A DNA stretch of 64,000 nt from Ryuthela nishihirai (lineage: Eukaryota > Arthropoda > Arachnida > Araneae > Heptathelidae): the NCBI GenBank assembly GCA_038380435.1, contig JAWZYU010000013.1, positions 65,056,446-65,120,445 on the forward strand. Reading direction: 5' to 3'. Positions within the stretch are counted from its first letter, which is position 1, and the number at the start of each line of letters is the position of its first letter. Under the pieces are notes generated by a model. That model was not told where the DNA came from and did not search any database. It saw nothing but the letters and a program-made list of their open reading frames with translations. A program made the translations under genes and the position numbers. Of the stretch, positions 1 through 12,078 are shown piece after piece.

Positions 1-747
1 TTATTATTTCACATTTAGTTAATTAGCCGTAAAATCACTCACTGAATTCAACCGAAAGACAAATAATAATTTATATTTAATTGAAATAATATATCTAATA
101 ACTATAATATGTATAAAATCGTAATTTTATTTAAACCTAACATCATCATCCTCAAGAAGCCATGGGCTATGGAGATCCAACCAGACCGCGCAATTTAGTT
201 CTCCAAGCATATCTGTCCTGAACTGCATCTGCTGCATCCGGCCATTGTACACCAATTGTAACAAGGTCCTATTTGACATTGTCTGCCCACCGCATCCTAG
301 GTCTCCCCCTCTTTCTGAGGCGTTTAGGCACACTGTTCATAACTCTATTCACTTATCTATAATTATCCATACGGGCAACATGGCCCAAACCAACGGAGAA
401 TCTCTCTGCACATTCTGCTGCTTAAAGGAGGTTGCAGACTCCTTTGCCTAACCTCATCATTACTTGCAAAGTTGAACCACCTAATGCCCAAGATACTGTG
501 CAAGCTTATATTATCAAAAATATCAAGTTTATAGCTATTTTGTTTAAAAAGAGTCCAAGTTTCACTACCATAAATAACCCTAGAAAGAACCAAACTATTA
601 CGCAGTCTAATTTTAATCTTTAGGTGTATACGCCTATTTCTCCACACTCTCCATAGATTCTTAAAAGTTTCCGGCCGCAATCCTTATTAGTCTGCTAATC
701 TCATGATGCACATCACCAGTATCTGTTACATAGTTCGTAAGGTAATT

Positions 748-1138
748 GAGGCTGGGGTGGCTCAGTCGGTAGCGGGCCAGTCTCGTAATCTGTAGTTCCC
801 AGGTTCGAGTACCAGCCGGGTCAGCGTTGAGATTTATCTCCGCAAAATTCCCCGCTCTGCCCACGGTCAGTAGGGGGCACCGATAGGCTTGGAAAGGCCG
901 CCGTCCGTCGGATGGGACGTTAAGCCGTGGTCCCGTGTACAGGAGAGTCATACTCTGTGCACGTTAAAGAACACGCTGAATGGCCTTGAAGAGAGGCTAC
1001 CATCTGTCTCCCAACAGCTGTCCAGTGGGTCCCCTCCCCCAACTTTTTCTGAGCCTTCGGGGTCCATGTGACCTGGCCATTTAGCCCATGATGTTCAAAA
1101 AAGTGCCGCTCAGAGGTAAAACAACCCAACCCAAATCC
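748..1138 (+). mobile_element. tRNA-derived SINE family A, full length with target duplication
   Basis: The head has an A-box-like TGGCTCAGTCGG and a B-box-like GGTTCGAGTACC, so it resembles a tRNA pol III promoter. The body follows, and the 3' end reads AAAACAACCCAACCC. Flanks 738-747 and 1139-1148 are an identical 10-bp duplication (TAAGGTAATT), so this is an insertion into the RTE copy. The joined target matches the uninterrupted RTE copy near 43060. Six other copies of this family are in the window. Confidence 0.9.
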
Positions 1139-1170
1139 TAAGGTAATTAAACTGTGACACCAACTGTGTT

Positions 1171-1230
1171 GCAGGCTGTGATGCAATTAATCCGAGTGCA
1201 ACCATTCGGATTAACTGCATCACAGCCTGC
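1171..1230. repeat. 25-bp inverted repeat (foldback insertion)
   Basis: Arms 1171-1195 and 1206-1230 are reverse complements at 24 of 25 positions, with a 10-nt spacer. Other RTE copies (33280-33330 and 43090-43130) have only the right arm. The left arm is therefore an added, inverted copy of adjacent sequence. Confidence 0.85.
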
Positions 1231-2727
1231 CTGACCAATCTTCATAACTTTGGATTTCTCCCTGTTTATAACCAAACCTACTCTACTGCCAGATACATAA
1301 ACAGCTCGAATGAAAGAGTTCATCTCAATAACATCATTTGCCAAATGGGCTACATCATCAGCATAATCAAAATCAGAAATTTTCAAATTTCCAAACCGTT
1401 TAAGGCCAAAATCTTTCTTTGCAGTGAATTTCACACAACATAATCAATAACCAAACTAAAGAGAAAAGGAGACAAAATGCACCCTATTCGCTAATTGCTT
1501 GTCGAACACCAGAAGTAATGCGAAACAAATTGATACAAGCCTTACCAACTCCACACACGACTTAGAGTTATTATAGAGAACTTTCATTATGTTAACTAGC
1601 TTGTCTGGTATGTCATACGATCTCACAATCAACCACAAATTATGACGATCAACAGAGTCGAAAGCCTTTTTGAAATCAACAAAGCTAGTAACCAAAGGTT
1701 TCTGAAATTCTAAATATTCCTCAAGAATCTGCCTGAGGGAAAATATTTGATCTACACATCCCCTACCACTTCTGAATCCACATTGCTCATCACGCAATTG
1801 AATGTCAATCAGATTCTAAATTCTATTAAACACAATCACGCAAAGAACTTTACCTGAAACAGAAAGTAGACTCATACCCCTATAGTTATCACACGAACTG
1901 CGACAATCTTTTTCAAGAATAGGTATAATAATAGCTCTGGTAAAATTCTTAGAAACCATGCCTTTATCATAAAAGATATTCAAAATTTCAGTCATCCAAT
2001 GGTAACTGAAACATTTCCAACTCTAAGCATTTCCGTAGTAATTTCATCTACCCCTGGGGATTTATGATGTTTAAGTTTAGAAATAGCCAAACTAACTTCA
2101 GATTGTGTTATAGGACCAACATTAAAACCACCAATGCATCTATCATCATTGCAAACAATGGGAGTAGATCTACCCACATTGTTTAGAACATCACTGAAAT
2201 GCTCAGCCCATCTAGCCATGACAGAATCCTCACCTTCTTTACCTTGTTTATCCTTCAATCCCTGTATACCTGTCCGTTTTCTACCACACAAAACATTAAC
2301 TATCTGGTACAGCTCTCTGCTGTTGTGCTGTCTAACTGCTTCCTCGGCTTTGTCAGCCAAACCATCAAGCCAAAGATTCTTATCAGCAGCTAACTGACCC
2401 TTTACATGTTAATTAAGCTCTCTGTGATGCTCTCTATTAGGACTGGTAGGGTATTGATTAAGGACATTCCTGCATTTCCTTCTTTCTGAAATAAGCTCAA
2501 GTGCCTTATCACTTAAATAATTCTGTCTCCTCTGCTCCTTTTTTCCTAAAAGAGTACTGTTAGTTTCCAAAAAAGCCTGTTTAAAATGATCCCATTCTTC
2601 CTCAACTTTAGTAGTAAGCAAACCATGACTGTCATAATGACTAAGTAACCTATCATGGTAAGAACTACTCATAATCACTAAGTAACCTATCATGATCTTT
2701 TAGAGCTTCAGAATTAAAGGTAATTTT

Positions 2728-3667
2728 TTTTAGCTTTTTTTCAACAAAAACACGAATTAACTTTTTTAGGTCTAAGTTTTTTGCACTTATTTCCAACTGA
2801 TATTAACACAACATCCTCACGTTCAAGTATTGAAGCGCGATATTAAGGGATATGTGATATAAGGCACATACTGTGGAAGTGCGTCATTTTGAAAATAGAA
2901 CATAGTTAAGTTTTAAGAGAAAAGAAACTGAAGAAAGAGTGAACAATTGAGAGGAATTTCACTTGTGTGCAGTTCGCGATGTCCGCTTAAGCTGTCGTTG
3001 TTTGATTACGAGTAGTTTTTATGTGGAACGGATGATTTGTGGTTGTTTTAGGGATAATGTTCCTATAAATATTTTCTGTCCTTAGTGAAAACGATATTTG
3101 GTAAAGATTGATTCTATGATTTTATGTAGGGAATCATTTGATATTTAATGAAGGTCAATAGTTATTATTCATTGAGTTAGTGTTCCTAATTGTACATCAA
3201 GTAATTAATTCTTCAGGTCCTAATTACTACTTGTAAATTGATTGCTTTATTAAATCTTTTTTGCATTTGGTTACTTCGAATTGAAGCACAGTAGCTAAAA
3301 TTTGTGACAATATTATTGACACTCTGTTGAATTGCTCTTGTTCCATTTGTGTTCCTCATGCAATTTTGAGTTACAGGATCCTTCGCTTAACGCAGTTAAT
3401 TGGTTCTAGAAAGAGAGAGCTGTAAGAAGTGGTGTGTTTGTAATTTAGACACCTCAGGAACGAAAATTACTTCACAGCGCCCAAAGATGAGAGTTGTTTG
3501 TTAAAAATACAAGCTTTCCGTGATAATATTTCTAAATTCAAATGCTTTCTTTTATATAAATGTGTACAAACCGTACAGACAGAAAATAAAATAGACATAA
3601 CATATTTACTACTACGTATTCTTAACTTTTGTTAAAAATTTTGCATAATTAAACATAATGAAAAATA
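2728..3667. other. AT-rich stretch without recognisable feature
   Basis: Dense stops in all frames. No terminal repeats, RT, transposase or tRNA-like motif seen. Confidence 0.5.
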
Positions 3668-3842
3668 AAATAAATACTCCCTCACTCAGCTGCTTGAAAC
3701 AGAGGTCTGACAGGAGCCTATCAGTTTAATACGCCATATTAGAAGGTCTTGTGAGGATGGCGGTCTTCAGCAGAAAAGCAGCACAAACATCTATCCCTCT
3801 CCCGGGGCTCTAACCTCCAGGTCCCTTTGACCAGTAAACCGC
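3668..3842 (-). mobile_element. tRNA-derived SINE family B, head truncated
   Basis: Minus-strand copy of the element seen intact at 38607-38812. It has the CAAGCAGCTGCTTG-like tail segment, the GGAGCCT...CAGTTTA core and the TGCTGAGG-type segment. It stops inside the tRNA-like head at about 3842, so the A box is lost. Confidence 0.8.
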
Positions 3843-4103
3843 AAATACCAAAAAAGGCGTCAGCGTGTAAATAGATGTAAATTTAAATAATATGCAAAGC
3901 ACTTACTTACAAAATAAAAGCAGTCCGTTTCTCATTTTTTGAATGGTAAACACATAAATTTAACGATCGAAATTTAAATTTCAAATACTGTTGTTTTTAA
4001 TAAACGGTAAAGATGAGGTATATCCTGCAAAAGTGGCTCTAGATTCGCACCTGAGTAAATCAGTACCTAGTTGAAGTGTATATTAATGCACTTATTAGAC
4101 AAA

Positions 4104-4680
4104 CAGCACTGTGCAAATTAGTTGGGACAATAGGAAAATGCAGTAACAAAGACACAACTAAAATATTTATTTGTTTAATAGTGTAGTTAATAGTGAATGT
4201 GACCCCCCTTAGCTTTAATTACTTCTTTCACGCTCTCAACCGTTGATGCCACTAGCTCTCCACACATCTCCTTCACTTCAGGGTCGTGATACCATACTTT
4301 CATGAGAATTTCTATCATTTTGGTTTTCGTCGTGCAATCCATCTTAGATATGCGCGCTTTAATAATGACCCACAAATTTTCAATGGGGTTTAGATCAGGT
4401 GAATTTCCTGGCCACTCCAATACATTCAAATTTTGCTGGGTAAAGAAGCTCTTAGCATGCTTAGAATTGTAGCATGGAGCCAGATCCTGTTGAAATACCC
4501 CATTGCCGTTAGGAAACAGCTTCTGCAGTGTTGGGATCATTTTCGCCTCCAGAACGCCTATGTACTTTTTGCTGTCCGTCATTCCTTCAATGGAGTGAAG
4601 CGTCTGTGGCCCAGAAGCTGTGAAACATCCCCAAAACATGACCCTTGGTGGTTACGAACAAGTTTAGACTTGCAGCAGTT
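4104..4680 (-). mobile_element. Tc1-like DNA transposon, 3' half
   Basis: The left end at about 4104 begins CAGCACTGTGCAAATTAG then TTGGGACAA, the usual style of a Tc1/mariner inverted end. The transposase reads in from the right. Sequence right of about 4680 belongs to a different repeat, so the 5' half and the second inverted end are lost. Confidence 0.85.
4187..4660 (-). pseudogene. Tc1-family transposase, C-terminal half
   Basis: About 150 residues of a DDE transposase that cuts and joins element ends at TA sites. Visible motifs are MFWGCFTASG, the second catalytic aspartate in FQQD, and WPGNSPDLNPIENLW with the catalytic glutamate. I count 34 residues between that D and E, the DD34E spacing of Tc1. 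The N-terminal HTH/paired-like domain and first catalytic aspartate are absent because the element is truncated. The remaining frame is open to its stop near 4187, so this may be one of the younger fragments here. Confidence 0.85.
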
Positions 4681-4890
4681 TAGACTCTGTAGCGGAATCG
4701 AGATAAATCCTTAATTCGAGAAAGCTAATCCCAATTTTCACAACTCCCCTGTATTTTACCAAGTGGATACGAATTTTGCCAACTGCCCTAGATTTTGTTT
4801 CAGTTGCCTCGATTTGTCCAACGCTCCTTAATTCCAGAAAACTAATCCCAATTTTCACAACTCCCCTTTATTTTACCAAATGAATTCCAT
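4681..4890. repeat. Fragment of the TTTTGCCAACT array family
   Basis: Units such as CAATTTTCACAACTCCCCT (twice) and GAATTTTGCCAACTGCCCT match the interior of the elements at 18517 and 38921. No CAGGGGC end is present here. The piece directly abuts the truncated Tc1 element. Confidence 0.75.
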
Positions 4891-5632
4891 TAGTGAAAGT
4901 AATTTTAATATGACTCAGTAAATGAAAAACCTTTTGGGGACTATGTTAAGAAGCAAAAGTCAGTGTATAATCTTATGTTTATAATGTAGGCAGGAAACAA
5001 ATGATGCATGAGAATACCATTTATGCATCTAGCGGTTAAATCTCTTTTTTAACATTGGACATATCCGTAAAGGTATATCCGTTCCATAATACTTGATGGA
5101 CCAGAGACCAGTGATCAGAGATCATTATTCAGATGCCACAGTACCTGGGCTAGTGCCCTTTTCTATGTTATCTGACATGTAGGCAGTTTTCTTTAACAAA
5201 ATATTTAAAACAATATTTAAAAAAACCCAAGATGCACTTTTAAAATGACAATCAGATAAAATAATAAACTAGTTTAGAACATTCTTTCATACTTTACGAA
5301 CCGTAGATCGTACATTGACTTTCGATGTACCAGGCACAATATGCCCATAACCATCTCCATCTGATTAATAGGCCTTGAAGGCATAAGCAAATAAAACATA
5401 ATACTTGAACCACAAAGGGTGGGCCTCGAGGGGCTAGAAAACAATAAACATAAACAGTAAAATAGAGCTAAAGCTCAAAGTTTTCCCGAGAAAAAGCAAT
5501 GGTTTAAAACCTCATGATTGCAATCCATAAAGGGGGAAATAATCTCATTTGGATTAATAGAAACTGTGTCGAAAAACTTTTCGAGTAAAGCTTAATATGA
5601 GTAATTAATTAAGATCCCTATGTATATAACGG
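4891..5632. other. No recognisable gene
   Basis: AT-rich. The right part (from about 5390) may be 3' untranslated sequence of the adjacent jockey-like LINE, but no motif proves it. Confidence 0.4.
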
Positions 5633-6135
5633 TTAGAAACAAACCATGGGCATTGATGGCAGATCTGATGATACTTTATGGACTATCTGATATCTGATAT
5701 CTTTAATTAATATTATGAGTTTCAAGCCTTGGTTTATATCTTGAAGTTTAAAATAGTGCCTGATTGACAATAACAAAAGTAAAACACATAAACCCCAAAG
5801 GGCCAAAAGGGCAAAACAAACTTGCTGAAGAAGCACAACTAAAAGTTTAACATGCGGTTGTCAAACACCACAATTTTAGGACTCTTGAATTGGTTTAAAA
5901 CCAACTGATCATAATCAATCAAAGATATAATTATATCATAAGGATTATCTCCCACTGCCCCGAAATAGTTCTGCGCGAGCGTCCGAATATGGGTGTATAT
6001 GTGGTCAGTGTGAATGGTCTTGTTTTTCACAAACCAGGGAGCACTGACCACAGATCTGAGGATTTTATTTTGGAAGCTCTGAAGGCTCCTTACGTTGGTG
6101 TTGGTAGTATTACCCCAAAGAAATTGAAACTGTTA
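5633..6135 (-). mobile_element. Jockey-like LINE, C-terminal end of ORF2
   Basis: Reading leftwards from 6135, one frame gives QFQFLWGNTTNTNV, then SLQSFQNKILRSVVSAPWFV, NKTIHTDH and LAQNYF. This order (WG.ts..., lQ..qnk.lR...apWyV.N..i..D, ..a..f) is the conserved tail after the RT domain of jockey-group LINEs. The rest of ORF2 is missing upstream and the frame decays below 5839. A short relic, not a functional gene. Confidence 0.7.
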
Positions 6136-7939
6136 ATTTCAGGGAAGTATTGTATAAATTGAACGGTAGTTAAGTATGTTTTTTATATTTTTATATTTAT
6201 ATATGTATTTTTATGTTTTCATATAGAATACTTTTCACATCCAAAACACTCATTGTTACTATTATTAGCAGGTTTATCTATTAATTTTAACATTAATCAA
6301 TTTTTCTGTCTAATCTTGACATAGAGTTTTCGATGACAGTTGTCAATAACTTTCACGAGTCCTCGGCTAATGTTCGATCCTATGAGCTTTAAAATTCCTT
6401 TTTCCTTTTTTGCCGATTGAAAAGGTGAAGAACCTAAATTACTTCAAATTTATTTATATTTTAAGTTGAAACTTCCGAATATCTGAAAATTTCGCCAAAA
6501 GTAAATTGTATGAAAAATGTTTTAATATATACTTATATATACATAAAGAAATAGGTATTCGCAAAAACCTTTCTTTGCTTTACTTAAAATATAAAGCATT
6601 AATTTTGCATCCAAATTCAACAAAAACTCTTCATTTCGTATTAAATTTTGTGGAGTAAAAGTTTCAGATATAAAAGGTAATATTTTGTATTTAAATATTG
6701 TTGTTTAATTATAGATGATTTTTTCGGTAACACCAAATAATCAAGAGTGCATCTATATGGGTGTATTAAATTTTAAAGTAAAACAAATGTTATAACGCAG
6801 AGAAGTATACCAGACTAATGCAATGCTGCCTAGATACAACAGGCCTACACACTGCAGAAAAATATCTAATTTTCGAGATTATAGGACGTTTAATTATAAA
6901 TAAATTTCTAAAATTTCAACTAGTAATTATTTATTTTTAAAAGTCTAGTAGTTAATTTTATGAAATTCTTAAATACTATATTAAAATCTTAATGAATAAT
7001 GAATAAATTATTTTATTTAACTGATTTTGAAATAAATTGCTTTAATCTAAATTTAAAACCAATTATATGCTTATGCATAATTAATTTCCCTCCTTTTGTT
7101 CAAGGTTGTCCAGAACTGGTATATTAAGGTGGCATTGACTAGCCCAAGTCTGTTTTCAATTGTGCCCAATGTAAGGCCAGTCTCCTTTCAACCCTGCCCT
7201 TTTATTCATCAAATTGTGGTCTTGAAAAGCTGCTGACTTTAATATTAAATACCAAAGCATTTCCCATGTTCAACAGAACCTATATTGTACTCTTTGAAAA
7301 ACCGGAACCAGTTAGACAACACCAAGATTGGGTAGCTCTCGAAAAAAAAGGGGGTAATTTCATGTGCGAAGCATAATTAATTCATTTTCTGAGTTGTCAT
7401 GTTATTATCGGTTTAAAATCTGACTACGGACTATATATTCCAGAAAGTTGGTCATTAGTTTTAATCTATTTATATTGCAATTTTAATATATCTATAAATC
7501 CATTTTTAGCGTTTTCACTTAAACAGTCCAATTTCAAAATATTGAAATTAAATTAGCACAAAACCGCACACATTGTTAAATTATCTAGCTTCTGTCAGAA
7601 AACTGTCCAAGTTTGGAGCTATTGAGGGTAACTCTGAAAGAAATCTCCCGAAGAGCATTAACAGGAACTGCACTCAGTTCATAACAGGTGACCAGTGGGT
7701 CTACTTCTCTAACTCTATCTACACTTCACCGTTCATGTGATGTCTCCAGCTAGTTCATTTCGAAAGCAATAAATTCAATCTACAGACTGAAACGGACTGC
7801 TAAGAGTAAAACAATCAAACCGAATGGAAATGACATAATCAATTACAGAAAACTCTCGATTTAGCAGACTTTGGATTTAACGTACAAAATCATTTCAACC
7901 AAGAGCGGACTTCTGCTTAAACACCGGAACAAGTCAGTT
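6136..7939. other. Long AT-rich stretch, nothing coding recognised
   Basis: Very AT-rich with no usable ORF. A phrase near 7850 (AACTCTCGATTTAGCAGAC) is reminiscent of a pogo/Tigger end but has no partner. Confidence 0.45.
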
Positions 7940-8034
7940 ATTTGCGAATCAGTCCGGACAATATTCGGTCCGTTCCTATTTGCGAATCAGTCCGGACAAT
8001 ATTCGGTATTCCCCGTTCGGACTGATTCGCAAAT
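7940..8034. repeat. Two direct 30-bp units and an inverted partial copy
   Basis: Units 7940-7969 and 7978-8007 are identical (ATTTGCGAATCAGTCCGG and onward), 38 bp apart. Positions 8018-8034 carry the exact reverse complement of the first 17 bases. The last two could pair as a hairpin. Confidence 0.85.
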
Positions 8035-8423
8035 CCGGATTCAATTATTTTACCTCATGTCCATAACGTCGCAGTAGAGCAGAATCTCTGTTCCTTCTGT
8101 GCGTAAGCATCGTCTCTCATCCGCGCTAATTTACAAGAATGGCTGTCTCCCTGTGTGTAAAAGCACCATCTTTTTGCATCCGCATAATATAACTTTAATG
8201 AGTGTTAGTATTTGGGATATTTTATAATAAAAGTTCAAATTTGAATCAGTCATTGCTTTAAAGTGGGGAATAAAAAGAAAAAGAGCAGACTGTGTTACCG
8301 TACTCACTAATATATTAATTATTAATGACATTCAGTTCTTATGCATATGTAAAACTAAGTTTTATAAAATCAAATTCACCATTTATCGAATATTAGGATT
8401 TAAAGGATACCCTTTACCCTAAC

Positions 8424-8500
8424 TCAGTGGTTCTCAACCTTTTATGCTTCACGTACGTTGGAAATGTGTATGTAACTGGCGTACCCCTTGTATAGAGAGA
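8424..8500. repeat. hAT-like terminal sequence (single end)
   Basis: CAGTGGTTCTCAACCTTTT followed by a GCGTACCCCT-type phrase is the usual start of several animal hAT families. I could not find the opposite end, so this is only a remnant. Confidence 0.5.
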
Positions 8501-10683
8501 TAAAACCATAGTTATAGTATAACAATGGGAATAAAATAAAACACTGACTTTGTTACTAGATCTAGCGACTTTTGAGCTCTCACGGCGTACCCTAAAACAT
8601 TTATCTGATTACATTCACGATAAAATAAAATATTCAATTATTATTGTTAAAAGAAATAAATATTATATTATTTATGTCAGTTCGAAACTTCAAAATTCAC
8701 TAACGTTCCCTCCTATTCTTCGAAAGCTCTTCAAACTCAGATCTATCTAGATGGCTCTACTCCGACTTATTATATCTATTAGCACATGCTGCACATGTTA
8801 CTGCTTTAAACCACAAACTTATTGCAACCATTTTCGCACTTAATCCATAATTAAAATAGGTTGGAAAATATTTCCCCGTTTTCTTGAACACTCTTGCTCT
8901 GTCACTGTCCTTTCAGCACCAATCTCTTCAAGTCATCCATTTCGATCCATCAATTCGTGTTTAATTTGTGAAAATCAAATCGTGTTAATCGTGAAAAGAT
9001 TGATATGAGAAGAAAGGAAACGAATTTACTGACAGTCCAATAAGTAACAACGAATTAATTAATTGAAGGTGAAACTTACTCTTAAAGTCATTCCATTCCA
9101 TATTCACTTGTTGCAATATGTAAATACTTTTCAGTTTGTTTAACCAATGTAAAAATCTTATTGCTTTCGACATTGAAGCTGAAACTTATATCAAGGATGA
9201 TTCTTTATCGATAAAGATATTATTGAGCGCATTAAAAGAATTTATTTTCTCAATTATTTTGCCAGCGGAAATATTTCCACGGAAAGATTGCTACTTTACC
9301 ATTTCCAAGGGAGGAGTAATTGCTGTTTAGAGAAATTCCGAGAAGGGAAAATTGAAAACGGATTTCTTTTTAATGGCGACGTTCGAGTTTTAATAATAAG
9401 TATAATAATTCAAATTATAGCTTAACTACAACCAGAATTATTTCAAAAAAGATGTACGAAATTTCGGTTTGTTAATTGACACCTTCACATTTGCATTTGC
9501 ATAATCTAAATCTTCGCAAAATGGTAATCGTCACAAAATAAATAGCGAGAACTCAATTCACGAATTATTCCACAATAGCCTAACTCACCGAAATATCAGA
9601 GAAATGTCCATTGACTTCCGATACTTGAAAAAACAACTAAATTTTCTAGCCTACCAGACTTTATAAAACATTAAACTATTTTATGCATAAGTTGAGCATT
9701 TAAATGTATATGTGAAATAGGCTTTATTTCACATAATACAAGGAATGCTCAAATTATTAAGTTTCACGATGCTGAGAACGTTTTCAGTACAGCTAACAAT
9801 ATAGAATTATAAAAAGTAATAAATATAAATAAATATTCAAATTAAGTTGAAGGTCTTTTTTATATACCAAATGCTCCATATTGGCCAAGACATTTAGGTC
9901 AACTGAACGCGAACTGTTGATTAAAGATAAATTTTGCATATTAAATATAAACTTAATTTTAGAAATTAATATACTATTTGGAAATATCTCTGATAGTAAC
10001 TTATTTGATAAAAAGGGTTACTAAATTTTAATGCCTGTAATAATATTTTACTGAAATTGTAGTGAATAACCTTTTTTATTTCATATTAATGATATACCAC
10101 GTAATAAAATTTTGAAAGTTAAACATAAATTGATTTAAATTTCAAACATTACTGACATTTCCTTTCTATATTCTAGATCTGTCCGGACCCTGTAGCATTG
10201 GATGGATCTGTTAATGCTCAGAACAGGGTTAGGGAATAAGAACAGTTCAGTAACAATATTTTACTTCGATTTTGGTAAATATTGTTTTGTTTCATAGGAA
10301 CACATCAAAGCCCACGCAATCAAATTCTTTCAAATAAGCAGAATATCATCAAAATCACCTTATCCATAGTGCCATTAATTAAGGTGCCTCTGTTCAACAA
10401 AAGAATAACCGATGCGAGACTGTTCTAAACTACTTTATTACATTACCTGATTGTCATTGTAAAAGCGTTTTGTTCCAACTTGCTTTGTTTATAAAAATTT
10501 GTTAATGGAATTATTATTAATTGTTGTTGAAATTATAAAATTTTGTTAATTTAAGTTTGAGCAAGATTCTCTAGTAATGTAGTAAAGATTAAACAAATAA
10601 ATTCCAGTGACACATATTCATTTCATACTACTCATGTTTTATAAAAAGTGAATATTTGTGATTCTATTCGTTTTTCGCAAAAG
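8501..10683. other. AT-rich, no feature recognised
   Basis: No ORF above about 66 residues and no matching repeat ends. A hAT remnant may extend to about 8760. Confidence 0.4.
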
Positions 10684-11165
10684 ATCATCATCATCATCAT
10701 GCTCAAGCAGCCATGCGCTACGGAGGTCCAACCAGACCGCGCAATCTAGTTCTCCAAGCATATCTGTCCCGAACTACATCTGCTACATCTCTCCACTGCA
10801 CACCAATTCTAACAAGGTACTGTTTAACATTGTCTGCGCACCGCATCCTAGGTCTCCCCCTCTCTCTGAGCCCTTTAGGCACACTATTTATCGCTAATCT
10901 TTAATTATCCATACGTGCAACATGACCAAACCAACAGAGTCTCTCTGTGCACAGTATACTGCTCACAGGAGGTTGCCGACTCCTTTGCCTAACCTCTTCG
11001 TTACTTACAAAGTTGAACCACCTAATATCCAAGATAGTGCGTAAGCATCTAAAATCAAAAGCAACAAGTTTCCTGTTATCTTGTTTACAAAGCGTCCAAG
11101 TTTCACTACCATAACTGACCTCAGAAAGAACCAAACGTGTGTTAAAACGGTAGATTTGCACTAAG
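10684..11165 (-). mobile_element. RTE-like LINE, copy A2 (3' end only)
   Basis: A CAT trinucleotide tail at 10687-10700 marks the 3' end. Upstream on the minus strand the C-terminal ORF2 segment reads YGSETWTLCKQDN, LDIRWFNFVSNEEV and LCWFGHVARMDN. The same segment ends copies A1, A3, A4 and A6. Everything 5' of about 11165 is absent, the standard result of incomplete reverse transcription. Confidence 0.85.
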
Positions 11166-12028
11166 GATGTCTATATTTTCGGACCCATTCTCATACTGTT
11201 TTCAGGGTTCCGTGTGTATTTCTACAATTATTTGCACAGCGACATTTGAACAAGCGCGTAAGTAAACTCTGTGGGTGAAGGTGGTTATTTTTCTCTGCAA
11301 ACACATGTTTTTCAACAATGATATATATTCCCATACGTGTTTCACTATGTGAATATATCTAACACGCGCATTTCATATCTAAGTAAGAATTGGTTTAGTT
11401 ATTTTTCCCGCATGAGAATGCATATTTCTATACCAGTGTGGAATTCTTAGAACAAGTATGTAAGTATACCATGTTTGTGTAAGTGTGAAAGTGGTTGTTT
11501 ATAGGGAATTCATTTTTATAGGAAATTCTTGAGCGTGAGTTCAAAAGTCAATTTTAAAATATGTTTATCTCTAAAAAAACAAAAAGGAAAAAAAAACTAT
11601 ACGCAGAGACAGATGGCAAAAGGAAAGAATTAGCTCATTTGTCTTTTTTTCCGAAAACGAGTTAAAAAGTTTTTTCAGAGTGTTCATTTCGGATAATCAT
11701 CGCTCAACGACACCTAAATATTATCTTGCATTGGAAACCTAGAGATTATAATTAAATTGAATTTCATTTAATTCCCTTGCCTTAACAAATATTACCTTAA
11801 CAAATCATTTGGTAATAAGCAAAAAACATTTGACGGTATTGCGTAGACAATGCGCAAGAACGCAAGCGTGTCATTAGACGTCATAATTATTTGAAAAATC
11901 GTTGTTAAGGAACGTCACCTGTCGAAGTTACATGACTTTGATTTCCTCTAATCTGTTGTCATTAATTGATTTGATTTTTTGATAGCAAATGCGTGACTAA
12001 GTAATTGTCGAAGACAAAAGTTAATAAG
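11166..12028. other. Region upstream of the exon-1 start
   Basis: AT-rich and non-coding; it should hold the promoter and 5' UTR of the gene starting at 12029. A CRE-like GACGTCAT lies near 11877. No clear TATA or initiator can be assigned by eye. Confidence 0.4.
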
Positions 12029-12078
12029 ATGTCAGGAAGAAAAAGAAAAGGAAATTGGTATATAGGAGAAGTTACTGA
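12029..12078 (+). CDS. Coding exon 1 of the repeat-protein gene
   Basis: Starts at ATG 12029 and encodes MSGRKRKGNWYIGEVT plus two bases (GA). It ends at a near-consensus donor GTAAGT. The split codon completes with the G at 15390 to give GAG. The short basic start fits a first coding exon. It is the weakest part of the model because it lies 3.3 kb from exon 2. Confidence 0.6.

Larger units (their letters stand above)
137..2727 (-). mobile_element. RTE-like LINE, copy A1 (decayed, SINE-interrupted)
   Basis: Minus-strand non-LTR retrotransposon relic. Reading right to left, the fragments give the RT entry region (1992-2693), the palm with FDSVDRHNLW (1456-1797), the catalytic DYADD motif (about 1370) and the C-terminal segment with SYGSETWTL-like and LGIRWF-like motifs (363-680). 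The 3' end at about 140 is a CAT/ATG trinucleotide tail, as is common for RTE-group LINEs. The same family recurs at 10684, 31605, 42473, 51182 and 55283, which confirms the boundaries. Frameshifts and stops make it inactive. A SINE (748-1138) and a foldback insertion (1171-1230) break it. The APE-type endonuclease is missing, so it is 5' truncated. An 18-bp stretch (2640-2657) is repeated at 2679-2696. The RTE assignment is by motif memory; the LINE identity is secure. Confidence 0.85.

Noticed and set aside
7840..7900. Possible Tigger-like end
   Set aside because: Only a weak resemblance, with no opposite end or TA pair located.
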